Below, one piece after another: positions 44,267 to 53,134 of a stretch of 64,000 nt of DNA (its first letter is position 1; each line of letters starts with the position of its first letter). The translations under genes were made by a program, and so were the position numbers. A model generated the notes under the pieces. It did no database searches, was not told the DNA's origin, and worked only from the letters and a program-made list of their open reading frames with translations. The DNA comes from Vibrio sp. 14G-20 (lineage in GTDB: Bacteria > Pseudomonadota > Gammaproteobacteria > Enterobacterales > Vibrionaceae): positions 62,001 through 126,000 of the forward strand of contig NZ_JAPHPW010000012.1 of assembly GCF_026241515.1 (NCBI RefSeq), written 5' to 3'.

Positions 44267-45760
44267 TTACTTATATAACGCAATACGACTGTTTACTTTC
44301 TTCAAGTAATTTTTGGTTTCGTCGTACGGTAGATTCACCACGAGATGGTCATAAACTTGTTGAGGTGTCATCTGGTTGATGACCTTTGAAGCTTTGCTAA
44401 TACTGGTAGAACGGTCTTTATTAAACGCTCTTGCCACATTACCCGCACCAGTGTTGTAAGCCGCAATGACACAATACAAACGACTTTCGTCATTCTTGAT
44501 CTTGCGAAGATACTTACTGTTCAAGATATCTAAGTAAGCCGTCCCCGTTTCTACGTTGATGACCGGCTGATATAGGTCTGCTACTTTCATCGGCGCATCG
44601 ATATTGCGAACTTGTTTATTCACGTCATGACCAGCACTGGTCGGTACCACTTGCATCAGACCAAACGCAGGTACGTGCGATTTAGCATCCGGACGGAAAG
44701 CGGATTCCGAGTGCATGATTGCCATGATCAACGCCGCATCAATTTCCCAGTTTTTACTCTCTTTCTCAGCTAAAGTGCTGTACTTGCTCGCACGTGCCTT
44801 AAGACTGTTTTCAGGAAGCTTCACTTTGTAACTGATGACTTTTTTCGGTTTAACCGGATCTGCTGCAACTTCAACAACAGGTTTAGGTTTTACGACTTCT
44901 GGCTGTGGCGTTTTCTCGACGACCTGTTCAACCACTTTCGGTGGCTGTTTTTCTGTTGGCGCAGGTTCTAGCTTGGCGACTTCTTTTGGAGCTTCGACTT
45001 TTTCAGCGGGTTTTACCACTTCAACTGCAGGTTCTGGTCGCTTCACTTCAATACCATGTTTTGCACGCATTTCGTCATACAGTTTGGTTTGCGCCGCAAT
45101 ACGCTCTTGAGCCTTAGCCAGTAGTGCCATTTTTTTATTATGAGCACGCTGATAAATGAAGGAGTCAGGGATGCCGGTATCAGACAAAATCAGTCGTTCA
45201 GCTTGCACATCCAGCTCATTCATCTGGCTCTGTGTCTGCTGGATAACGAAGTTTTTCTCTTCTTGCTCTTTCTCCAAAGAGTAAAGCACGGCGTGGTCTT
45301 CCGCCTTAAGCTTGCCTAATTCAACATTTTGACCCGCAACCTCAACAGGGATGTTTTTTACCAGTGCTTCGATCTCTTCCGGAGTACTATCTTCATCCAC
45401 CAACACAGAGACTGTTGCCGTATTGGTTTCGTAATCGACAGCCGTTTTTACTTGGTCGTCTTGAGAATAATCCACCTGTTTGGTTTGAGAAGAAACTTCC
45501 CCCTCACCCCATGTCTTGATAAGGTCGCTTCGACGTTCATCAAGGTTGTTGGTGTATTCATCACGCCACGCTTCGTATTCATCCAAGTAGGCACTAACGT
45601 AAGCATGAAACTCTTTGATCTTGTCTTCTTGAGACTGGCTCGCCTTAGCAATAGCGCTGTTTAGCTGCTGCTTTTGATCTTCTGATACTGCAAATGCTTG
45701 AGAACTGATAGCAGCTGAGATAACGACAGCTAAAACAGTCTTATTGATCATTTTGTACAT
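44267..45760 (-). CDS. MltC-like lytic transglycosylase with Pro-rich linker
   Basis: A 497-residue peptidoglycan-cleaving enzyme. A signal peptide ends at SSQAFA (type I, no lipobox Cys). Residues about 30-235 contain WGEGEV and resemble the DUF3393 domain of MltC; residues 240-310 are a Pro/Lys/Glu/Val-rich linker; the SLT domain follows, with catalytic Glu352 in AIMHSESAFRPDAK, AFGLMQVVPTSAG and YCVIAAYNTGAGNVARAF. MltC itself is a lipoprotein of about 360 residues without the linker, so this is a soluble, extended variant. GGGAG precedes the ATG. Confidence 0.85.
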   Translation of the reverse strand: MYKMINKTVLAVVISAAISSQAFAVSEDQKQQLNSAIAKASQSQEDKIKEFHAYVSAYLDEYEAWRDEYTNNLDERRSDLIKTWGEGEVSSQTKQVDYSQDDQVKTAVDYETNTATVSVLVDEDSTPEEIEALVKNIPVEVAGQNVELGKLKAEDHAVLYSLEKEQEEKNFVIQQTQSQMNELDVQAERLILSDTGIPDSFIYQRAHNKKMALLAKAQERIAAQTKLYDEMRAKHGIEVKRPEPAVEVVKPAEKVEAPKEVAKLEPAPTEKQPPKVVEQVVEKTPQPEVVKPKPVVEVAADPVKPKKVISYKVKLPENSLKARASKYSTLAEKESKNWEIDAALIMAIMHSESAFRPDAKSHVPAFGLMQVVPTSAGHDVNKQVRNIDAPMKVADLYQPVINVETGTAYLDILNSKYLRKIKNDESRLYCVIAAYNTGAGNVARAFNKDRSTSISKASKVINQMTPQQVYDHLVVNLPYDETKNYLKKVNSRIALYK

Positions 45761-45786
45761 AGTTCACTCCCAGAGTGTATAGAGAC

Positions 45787-45814
45787 AAAAGGCCACACAA
45801 ATGGCGGCCTTTTT
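45787..45814 (-). terminator. Possible terminator between lipoprotein and transglycosylase genes
   Basis: AAAAGGCC/GGCCTTTT with an 11-base loop in the 84-base gap. It may end or attenuate the upstream transcript. Confidence 0.6.
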
Positions 45815-45844
45815 CACTAATACTAATCGCGGTTCCGTTCGCGG

Positions 45845-46456
45845 TTATTTTTTCAATGCATCGAACGCTGCAGCAAGATCCGCTGCCGCTTTTTCGTTGT
45901 TGAATTGATCCCACAGTGCAGAATCTTCACCAGTAACTTCATCGATAACTTTGTTCATGTTCGCGTCGTAAGCCGCTTGGTCCATACCGACTAGAACATA
46001 CAAACCACCCGTTGGGCTTGCTTGGCTTACGATGATACGACTATTAGTGAGTGTTTTATTGACAACCGACTTAGTGATGTTTTCGAATGTCTCTTTAACA
46101 TCTTCAGTTACAACTGTTACGCCGCCAGCAGCTGAAGTTGACGTTACGCCCTCTGTCGCTGCTTGGAACAAGTTGCTCACATCCGTTTCAAATTCCGCAG
46201 CAAGGTTTACACGCGCGTCATTAACGGCGATCTTACGCATCACACTCATACCCGCTGCACTTTTCTTAGCGTAGCCCTTAGCCGCAGTAGCGATATCTGT
46301 AGGAATCACATCACAGATCCAGCCCGGAGCAGATACAGTAGGTGCGTCTGGGAAAGTACAAGGCGCAAAGTTTTGTGTTTCTTTAACGGTCGCGTTATTG
46401 CTCTGACAGCCAGCTAGAACCGTCACTAACGATGTAGCAATAAGTAGCTTTTTCAT
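45845..46456 (-). CDS. LPP20-like lipoprotein
   Basis: A 203-residue lipoprotein with lipobox VLAGC (Cys17). The middle, IATAAKGYAKKSAAGMSVMRKIAVNDARVNLAAEFE, has the LPP20 pattern of closely spaced Ala-rich helices followed by strands that end IIVSQASPTGGLYVLVGMD. LPP20 domains occur in FlgP and in other outer-membrane ring lipoproteins. It starts 3 bases after the CsgG-like gene. Confidence 0.75.
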   Translation of the reverse strand: MKKLLIATSLVTVLAGCQSNNATVKETQNFAPCTFPDAPTVSAPGWICDVIPTDIATAAKGYAKKSAAGMSVMRKIAVNDARVNLAAEFETDVSNLFQAATEGVTSTSAAGGVTVVTEDVKETFENITKSVVNKTLTNSRIIVSQASPTGGLYVLVGMDQAAYDANMNKVIDEVTGEDSALWDQFNNEKAAADLAAAFDALKK

Positions 46457-46459
46457 AAA

Positions 46460-47452
46460 TTAAATTCCAGAATTTTTAAGTGTGCATTCAAAATCTTTCC
46501 AATCACATGTTTCTGGAATCATTTTACCCGTAGTACCCTTTTTCATCTTAAGCGATGTTTCTTCTTCAATCACAACCCATGAGTATTTATCCGTGACTGC
46601 GTTTATTTCATTGTTTACTACGTAACCTTCGCCGATTGGATAAATTTCAGTCTCGCCTTCCATCGATTTCATCGCATTCGAAAATTGAATGTCCGTACCC
46701 GGTTTAATTTTCTTTTGCTTACCCATAGCGATGCGTACTTGAGTACCAGCAGCACATTGGCGCATCTCGACTACCGGTGCACTTGCCGCTAGCATTTTGC
46801 TTATTTCACTAGAGTGCTCTACAGCTTCTGCTGCAGCTTTCGCCGCCATTGAACCGTAGCCTGATTCGCTAACCGGACAACGAGAGTTATTTGTTTCTGA
46901 TGATGAGTAGTAATCGCCTTCAAGCTTAATACGCTTCACTACTTCCATGCTTGGTAGAGCTACAACTTTTGCAATCGCCTCTACATCAAAGTCATAACTA
47001 CATGACGCTGGAATTTCTTTAGTTTCACCGTCTTTATTCTCGTAGGTGTCACGTTCACTGAATTTTGTTGAAAGATCAGCACGAGTGATCTCTGTGATTA
47101 CTGCGTAATCAGCGATTGGCACGCCTTTACTGCTTAGACGGCCGCTTTGTTCAGCAAGTTTGATCTCGCCTTTTACTTTGTTGGCAATTTTACGGTCAAC
47201 AAGGTTTGCGCCCGTTGCATCAATCTGTGTTTCCAATGCATTTCGCATAGCCGCCTGCATCTTTTTCGATGCTGAGTTCTTAAACTCAAGGTCTACAGGC
47301 AGAACAACAACTTTAGTGTCGTCTGAAGAAGGCATCTGAATGTCAGCGGCTTCAATTTCTACGCGTGTATCAGGCGTACACACTTCACTCACTGACGCAC
47401 AACCAGATAAAGTTGCAAGTACAGCACCAGCCACTAGTGTTTTCTTTAACAT
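46460..47452 (-). CDS. CsgG-like lipoprotein
   Basis: A 330-residue lipoprotein (LSGCAS, Cys18). Residues 45-115 (VVVLPVDLEFKN, ALETQIDATGANLVDRKIANKVKGEI, ADYAVITEITRADL) have the strand-helix-strand layout of the CsgG/FlgO nucleotide-like fold. The C-terminal half has a separate domain with Cys pairs (RQCAAGTQVRI; ETCDWKDFEC). The match to CsgG is by pattern only. Sits between two LPP20-type lipoprotein genes. Confidence 0.6.
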   Translation of the reverse strand: MLKKTLVAGAVLATLSGCASVSEVCTPDTRVEIEAADIQMPSSDDTKVVVLPVDLEFKNSASKKMQAAMRNALETQIDATGANLVDRKIANKVKGEIKLAEQSGRLSSKGVPIADYAVITEITRADLSTKFSERDTYENKDGETKEIPASCSYDFDVEAIAKVVALPSMEVVKRIKLEGDYYSSSETNNSRCPVSESGYGSMAAKAAAEAVEHSSEISKMLAASAPVVEMRQCAAGTQVRIAMGKQKKIKPGTDIQFSNAMKSMEGETEIYPIGEGYVVNNEINAVTDKYSWVVIEEETSLKMKKGTTGKMIPETCDWKDFECTLKNSGI

Positions 47453-47506
47453 TTATTCGCTCCGAACATGTTCGTTTTATTTTATTTTTCTAGAATCTGG
47501 AGTTTG

Positions 47507-48490
47507 CTATTTGATTAAACCTAGCGCTGTCCAAATCCCTTTTTCTTTTACTTGCTCATCGAAATGGCGAGCAGCCCCTTCGTCGGCATATTTGTAGTTA
47601 GTAACAGAATTGCCCGTCGAAATAATTTCACTGCGAGATACTGTTTTCGAATTCATGTTTACCACTTTAATATTCGAAACCAGTGTTGAAATAAATGCGT
47701 CACCTACTTTATTTCTTCGACGTTCTGAATCTACCTTCAGAATATGCGTTTGGTTCTTTTTCTTAGATGTCGATGTGGCAATATTAAATTCAGAGAGCTG
47801 ATTGCCTAATAACTGGACTGCCTTGCTCGATTCTCGATCAGATGAAAGACGAATATTGATTTGGCTACTTACTGCTTCGTGCGTAACCACGAGTTTCTCG
47901 ATTGAACTAACATCAGCTTGATAATTAGGCTTTAGGGGCGCGAGCATAGCAATACGTACTGACGCGTCGTGCTGCATCTGATATGCGGTGCGATTATCCA
48001 GCCACCAAAGCAGTGTGTCTTCATGCTTTAAGGCTGCGATTTCTCTTTCGGCTTTTCGGTTAATATCTTCAATTTCACGTATTAACTGCTGAGTCACTAA
48101 ACTCTTCTTTATTTTGACTTCAACAAAAGCCCCGAGATCGTTCTCTTCCATCTGTACGTATTCAATACCATTTAGAGTCAGTGACTCTGTTTTGGTATTT
48201 ACTTTATTGTCGACCAAGCTGTTCGAGAAGCCTGAACCATTTGTTTCTCGCACGGTATCGCGCATGTAAAAACTGGATTCGACCTGAGTCCATAGTTTCT
48301 CGTTAATGTTGTTTACAGCGATTTTTTTAGCATGAGATAACGTTCGTGCTTGAGCAACGGAATAAATATATTCACCGTCATCAACTTGAGGCTTTGAATA
48401 CCATTCTGGTTTCGTTGACTGACAACCAGAAATTATAAAAACCGAAATAATGACGATAAGAAAGTGAAAAACATTTCTGTTAAAAGACAT
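47507..48490 (-). CDS. LPP20 family lipoprotein
   Basis: A 327-residue lipoprotein with lipobox IISGC (Cys23). The mature start PEWYSKPQVDDGEYIYSVAQA followed by AKKIAVNNINEKLWTQVES is the clear LPP20 signature. A second soluble region follows after about residue 150. It is the first gene of the leftward run and lies 54 bases upstream of the CsgG-like gene. Confidence 0.75.
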   Translation of the reverse strand: MSFNRNVFHFLIVIISVFIISGCQSTKPEWYSKPQVDDGEYIYSVAQARTLSHAKKIAVNNINEKLWTQVESSFYMRDTVRETNGSGFSNSLVDNKVNTKTESLTLNGIEYVQMEENDLGAFVEVKIKKSLVTQQLIREIEDINRKAEREIAALKHEDTLLWWLDNRTAYQMQHDASVRIAMLAPLKPNYQADVSSIEKLVVTHEAVSSQINIRLSSDRESSKAVQLLGNQLSEFNIATSTSKKKNQTHILKVDSERRRNKVGDAFISTLVSNIKVVNMNSKTVSRSEIISTGNSVTNYKYADEGAARHFDEQVKEKGIWTALGLIK

Positions 48491-49160
48491 TTAAAACCAA
48501 TATCTAAAAAATTTGGCGCAATCTTATATATACAAATTAAAACAATCAAATATCTCAATTATTAATCTTGATTTATTTTTAATCTAAATATGTATAAATT
48601 TCATCACCTTCCTGATCGTTATTTGATCGATTTTGGATGAGTTAATAGTTTTAATAATACAAGCCTCTGTTTATAAAGAACTTTGTCTCACTTATGAAAC
48701 AATAGGAAATTAATTAATTTTTTAATATAAACGTGAGATAAGTCTTGAAAAACTCTCTTTAAAGATTAAAAAACGCACATAGTTTTGATTGTTTTTATGA
48801 TGTTGATTCAATAAAAATCAAAACATTGCTCAATTAGCATCCACGCAAGTGGGTAATTTTGACTTTAATGATTATTAATTTAGTTACAACCCTAAAACAT
48901 TAGAATAACAAACAACCAGAACGCAATTGATGTGAATTATAAAATAAGTAAACAGGCGGCGGATTACATAAATAAATTAGTAATTTATTTATCACAAAAA
49001 TTTAAGAAAGGTAATGAATAGGACAGAAAACTCCTCCCTCGGAGAAGAGGGAGAGTCTATTTTTAGGAAAATTTCAAGACACTTATTAATTAATAGAAAT
49101 GAACCTCATCAATGAGGTCCAATAAAGTAGAACATCAAATCGAAAGTCAATCTCGATGAT
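48491..49160. other. Long AT-rich intergenic region
   Basis: About 670 strongly AT-rich bases with no supportable gene. The left part should hold the promoter of the lipoprotein cluster. A hairpin CTCCCTC/GAGGGAG with a GGAGAA loop (49034-49053) followed by CTATTTTT looks like a terminator of a possible small RNA. ACCTCAT/ATGAGGT at 49103-49118 may terminate the HAD gene. AT-rich DNA of this kind is a usual H-NS target. Confidence 0.5.
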
Positions 49161-49946
49161 TTATTTTAATGCAAGCAACTTGTCGACAAACTCAGAGAAA
49201 CCGTATCCGCCCGGCTTGCTCATCACCACTGATGGGTGATGCTCAAGTCGCGCCCAGTAGTGTTGAATATTTGCCACCCCCACACTGTTAGGCAAGATTT
49301 CAAACATGTATTGGTCGTTCATCGAGTCACCGACGTAGCAACTACGCTCTACTATCTCTTGTTCAGATAGTCCTTTCTCTTTGAGAAAAGCGGTTGATGT
49401 CGCTTTCTTAGAGTGCTCTCCATACCAAGCATTAATGTGAATAGAGCTTGCAGTGGCATGTGCACCTAACGCGTGAATCTTAGAGACAATCTCTTCAATA
49501 ATCGCATCATCGACTTTTGGACGGTTTTGGCCGATGTCGATAGCGACCTCACACAAACGGTAAGACTGATCCAGCGTTAAACTGAGCTCTGGGTAATCGC
49601 TCAAAATAGCTAATACTTGTTCTTTGAGCTTACTCTGATTAGCACTGACTTTTGGCAAAGGGATATCAGAACGCAATGTCAGATTGCCGTTTTTCTTTTC
49701 CATAATGAACGCGCCGTTCTCACCGAGAACCGCATCAACAGGCCACAACTGAGCAATATGATCACACCAACCAGCACAAGCGCCTGTTACCGCTACCACT
49801 TTTTTCCCTGAATCACGAAGCTTGCTTAACGCAATCAAGGTTTCTGGTGGCAACTGTCCTTGCCAAGTTAAGGTATCGTCGACATCCGTCAGAACCCAAT
49901 CAATGCTTTTCCAATTTTGGTCTAAATCATTCGTTACCGAATTCAT
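49161..49946 (-). CDS. HAD-IIB family phosphatase
   Basis: A 261-residue haloacid dehalogenase-type hydrolase. Motif I is WVLTDVDDTLTW (nucleophile and acid aspartates), motif II VVAVTGACAG, motif III the Lys region and motif IV CYVGDSMNDQYMF. The type IIB cap lies between. Relatives dephosphorylate sugar phosphates or glycerate-type compounds. It is the last gene after the TRAP operon on the same strand, 35 bases downstream of the large permease, so its substrate is probably linked to what the transporter imports. Confidence 0.82.
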   Translation of the reverse strand: MNSVTNDLDQNWKSIDWVLTDVDDTLTWQGQLPPETLIALSKLRDSGKKVVAVTGACAGWCDHIAQLWPVDAVLGENGAFIMEKKNGNLTLRSDIPLPKVSANQSKLKEQVLAILSDYPELSLTLDQSYRLCEVAIDIGQNRPKVDDAIIEEIVSKIHALGAHATASSIHINAWYGEHSKKATSTAFLKEKGLSEQEIVERSCYVGDSMNDQYMFEILPNSVGVANIQHYWARLEHHPSVVMSKPGGYGFSEFVDKLLALK

Positions 49947-49981
49947 TTCTACACCCTCAAATATAAACTAACTTATTAGTG

Positions 49982-51265
49982 TTAAAGTAAATTCGGCAAA
50001 AACATCACTAAACTTTCAGAGAAAGTCAGCAACATCAACACCGACAATAAAGCGAGTAGCAAAGGCACTACTTCTTTTACAAAGTCGACCATACGAACCT
50101 TCAAGATGGAACATACAGTAAACATCATCGAACCGAACGGTGGCGTTACACCACCAATCATAATATTAACGATCACGATGATGCCGAAGTGAACCGGGTT
50201 TACCCCTAGGTTAAGCACAGCCGGAAGCAGCAACGGCGTTAAGATAATCATCGCTGCGCCACCTTCGATGAACATCCCTACAACGAGCAACAACACGTTA
50301 ATCAACAGCAACAAGAGTAACTTGTTATCAGTAAGTTCTATCAAAGCAGACGCAACATTGTGCGGGATTTGCTCTAGGGTCATGTAGTAACCGAAGACCA
50401 TTGCTCCGATAATAATGAACATCACACTACTGGTGCCCTGTACCGTTTCACGCATGATAAGCGGGATATGTCGTAAGCCGAGCTGACGATAAACAAAAAC
50501 CCCAATAATCGCGCAAAGCAATACGGCAATAGCACCCGCTTCGGTAGGCGTAAACAGACCAAAACGCATGCCCAAAATAATGCCAAAGGGAATAAGCAAA
50601 GCGGGAATCGCTTTTAGAAAGTAATGAAAACGCTCTTTGGCAAACGCAGGCTCAGAACGAGAAGGCTTGTAACGACGCTTGCGAGCGATGAACGCAATAG
50701 TCACCATCAGCGACAACGCCATCAAAAATGCAGGTACATAACCCGCAATGAACATCTGATGGACGGAGACATTCGCCAACAGAGCGAAGATGATTAAGTT
50801 AATACCCGGTGGAATAACTGGGCTGATACTTGATGATGCCGCTGTTACAGCCGCCGTGAATGGCAGATCATAGCCACGCTTGGTCATTTCAGGTGCAAGA
50901 ATCTTCGATTGCATTGCTGCATCGGCATTCGCAGAGCCAGAAATACCGCCCATTAACGTACTCAGCGCCACATTAACCTGCGCCAGGCCACCCGTTTTAT
51001 GACCAATCATTGAGTCTGCAAACGCCAACAAGCTTTTACTGATCCCCGCATAATTCATCACCGAACCAACCATGATAAAAAAGGGAATAGCCAACAATGG
51101 AAATGACTCTGTCGAGCTAATAAAGCGCTGCATTACCAAGCTGACTGGAATCGAGTCATTAATAAAGAGAAAATACACCATTGCCGATGCGATCAATGAA
51201 AACGCAATGGGTATATTCAATAGAAACAGAACAAAAAGAATAAGGATTGGAAGATAGCTTTCCAT
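49982..51265 (-). CDS. TRAP transporter large permease (DctM)
   Basis: A 427-residue DctM with about 12 helices, including LLAIPFFIMVGSVMNYAGISKSL, GGISGSANADAAMQSKILAPEM and NIMIGGVTPPFGSMMFTVCS. It is 9 bases downstream of the small permease and completes a second TRAP system that is diverged from the one at 13641-16473. Confidence 0.92.
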   Translation of the reverse strand: MESYLPILILFVLFLLNIPIAFSLIASAMVYFLFINDSIPVSLVMQRFISSTESFPLLAIPFFIMVGSVMNYAGISKSLLAFADSMIGHKTGGLAQVNVALSTLMGGISGSANADAAMQSKILAPEMTKRGYDLPFTAAVTAASSSISPVIPPGINLIIFALLANVSVHQMFIAGYVPAFLMALSLMVTIAFIARKRRYKPSRSEPAFAKERFHYFLKAIPALLIPFGIILGMRFGLFTPTEAGAIAVLLCAIIGVFVYRQLGLRHIPLIMRETVQGTSSVMFIIIGAMVFGYYMTLEQIPHNVASALIELTDNKLLLLLLINVLLLVVGMFIEGGAAMIILTPLLLPAVLNLGVNPVHFGIIVIVNIMIGGVTPPFGSMMFTVCSILKVRMVDFVKEVVPLLLALLSVLMLLTFSESLVMFLPNLL

Positions 51266-51274
51266 TAATCGTAC

Positions 51275-51739
51275 CTACTTAAAAGAGCGCTTTAGAGAAG
51301 CGATATCGCTGACGATGAATCGAACCGTGTGGATTGCCATCAATGAAAAACAAAGTAACAACACGCCATTGATAGCAAAATATGACATGCCCATCACTGG
51401 CGTTACCTTGTTAGACAACATCAGGTATTGATAACTCAGAACAGCCATCAAGATATTCAGAGCCAGTAGGAAGAAGGAAACACATAACCTAAACGGGATT
51501 TTTGCTTTTTCTGGCAGCATGGCGACCACCACGTCCACACCCATGTGGAGCTTGTGTTTATAGCAGGAACTAATGCCTAAATAGACAGCCCATATGAAGC
51601 AAATAACCGAGAGTTCTTCGCTCCAAGGGACAACAAATCCAAACCCATAACGCAAAACAACGTTAATAATGACAACTAAAACGGTAATCGAAATAGCTAT
51701 AGAGGCGAGGATTTCTTCAATATTTTTCAATAAAAACAA
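51275..51739 (-). CDS. TRAP transporter small permease (DctQ)
   Basis: A 154-residue four-helix subunit containing NVVLRYGFGFVVPWSEELSVICFIWAVYLG. A TTG start at 51739 is supported by GGAG eight bases upstream; no ATG occurs at that position. It lies between the binding protein and the large permease. Confidence 0.85.
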   Translation of the reverse strand: MFLLKNIEEILASIAISITVLVVIINVVLRYGFGFVVPWSEELSVICFIWAVYLGISSCYKHKLHMGVDVVVAMLPEKAKIPFRLCVSFFLLALNILMAVLSYQYLMLSNKVTPVMGMSYFAINGVLLLCFSLMAIHTVRFIVSDIASLKRSFK

Positions 51740-51847
51740 AAGACTTCTCCAATGAAATACCCAACATCGCGTCGGTTACTTCAGGAATAAAACGGCCTGA
51801 AGGAAATCAGGCCGTCTTCATTAACGAATTAATCTACATTCGCACAA

Positions 51848-52861
51848 TTACTGTGCAGCTCGAATCGTTTCCAACTCTTTCATGATCGTTGCGTGTATAC
51901 CTTCACTCCATGTTGGGAACTGGTTGTACACGTCAGCTGTCAACTCATTGAACTCATCCGAATTAACTTCATTGAAGGTAACGCCTAGCTCTTCAAGTTT
52001 TTGAGTGTATTCAACATCAAGCTTAACCAGCTCTGCAGTGTTAGATTCAGCGCCCGCTTCTAGCTCTTCATTGATGATTTGCTGTTGCTCTGGCGTAAAC
52101 TTGTCCCAAAGAGTCGGTGAAATGTAGATACCAACCGTGCCTAGGAAGTGTTTAGTCAAAGACATGTTCTTTGCTACTTCGTAGATTTTGGTTGAGTACA
52201 TCGTCAAAATCGAACCTTCAAGGCCGTCAACAACGCCTTGTTGAACACCTGCATAGGTTTCTGGGAATGGCAGAGAAGCTGGAGCCGCACCCATGGCTGA
52301 AAGCGTGCTGATAAACAACTGGCTTTGTGGAACACGGATACGCATCCCTTTCATATCTTCAGAGTTCACGATCTCTTTATTGGTGATCATGTGACGGAAG
52401 CCAAACATGTAGTCTGCATTCAGCACTTTAATGCCTTTCTCTTCAGCTTTAGCCTTCAAGCCCGCGACAAATTCTGTATCCATCATCGCTAAATATTCAT
52501 CATACGTGTTGTACAACATTGGGCCAGCCAGTGCAGCGAAGTCTGGTACGTAATCGCCTAGGTAGGTTAAATCCTCAACGGCAATCCAGTTCGCGCCGTT
52601 AACGACTTGCTCCAAGTTGTCTTTGTAAACCGGTAATTGACCACCAGGGAAAACTTTAATATTGACCGAACCTTCGGTTCTTTCGCGTATTTTATCGGTC
52701 GCTTTAATGAGTTCTTGGGTTAACAGCTCGTTTTGAGTGAACACAAGGCTCATGTTGATATTAATCGGCTCGTCTTTAGCGTCCGTTCCGGCCTTGTCAG
52801 CTTCACCACAACCAACAAGTAACGTTGCCGCCATAATTACTGTACCTAATAGCTTTTTCAT
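51848..52861 (-). CDS. TRAP transporter substrate-binding lipoprotein (DctP family)
   Basis: A 337-residue DctP with a lipobox (LLVGC, Cys18) rather than an ordinary signal peptide. SLVFTQNELLTQELIKATDKI, MKGMRIRVPQSQLFISTLSAMGAAP and TYAGVQQGVVDGLEG are family blocks; the Arg in RIRVPQ is the carboxylate-binding residue. Lipidation would tether it to a membrane. It is the first gene of the operon and is divergent from the glycerophosphodiesterase gene. Confidence 0.88.
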   Translation of the reverse strand: MKKLLGTVIMAATLLVGCGEADKAGTDAKDEPININMSLVFTQNELLTQELIKATDKIRERTEGSVNIKVFPGGQLPVYKDNLEQVVNGANWIAVEDLTYLGDYVPDFAALAGPMLYNTYDEYLAMMDTEFVAGLKAKAEEKGIKVLNADYMFGFRHMITNKEIVNSEDMKGMRIRVPQSQLFISTLSAMGAAPASLPFPETYAGVQQGVVDGLEGSILTMYSTKIYEVAKNMSLTKHFLGTVGIYISPTLWDKFTPEQQQIINEELEAGAESNTAELVKLDVEYTQKLEELGVTFNEVNSDEFNELTADVYNQFPTWSEGIHATIMKELETIRAAQ

Positions 52862-52947
52862 TTTTTAATCACCTTATCGTGGCTATCTTTTCTAAATATA
52901 GAGGGTGTTATTAAGTTTTCGTAGAGTATGTAAGCGAATTATTACAT

Positions 52948-53119
52948 TCATATGAACATTTATCTTAGCCACTTGAACACATTGAGGGTAAGGTCTCACT
53001 ATTGTGTAAACTCTAACCGACTTCTTTTAACCAGTTCTCAGTTAAAACGGGTTGATATAGCCTATCGATAATAAATCTGTAATAAAATAAAGCTAATGTC
53101 CCTTAAATTTTCAAATGAA
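52948..53119. promoter_or_regulatory. Paired palindromic sites TTCAWATGAA in a divergent promoter region
   Basis: TTCATATGAA at 52948-52957 (perfect palindrome) and TTCAAATGAA at 53110-53119 (one mismatch in symmetry) both continue CAT and lie 162 bases apart, one near each of the two divergent genes. They are good candidates for the DeoR-family regulator encoded downstream. Confidence 0.5.
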
Positions 53120-53134
53120 CATCGAGAATACATT

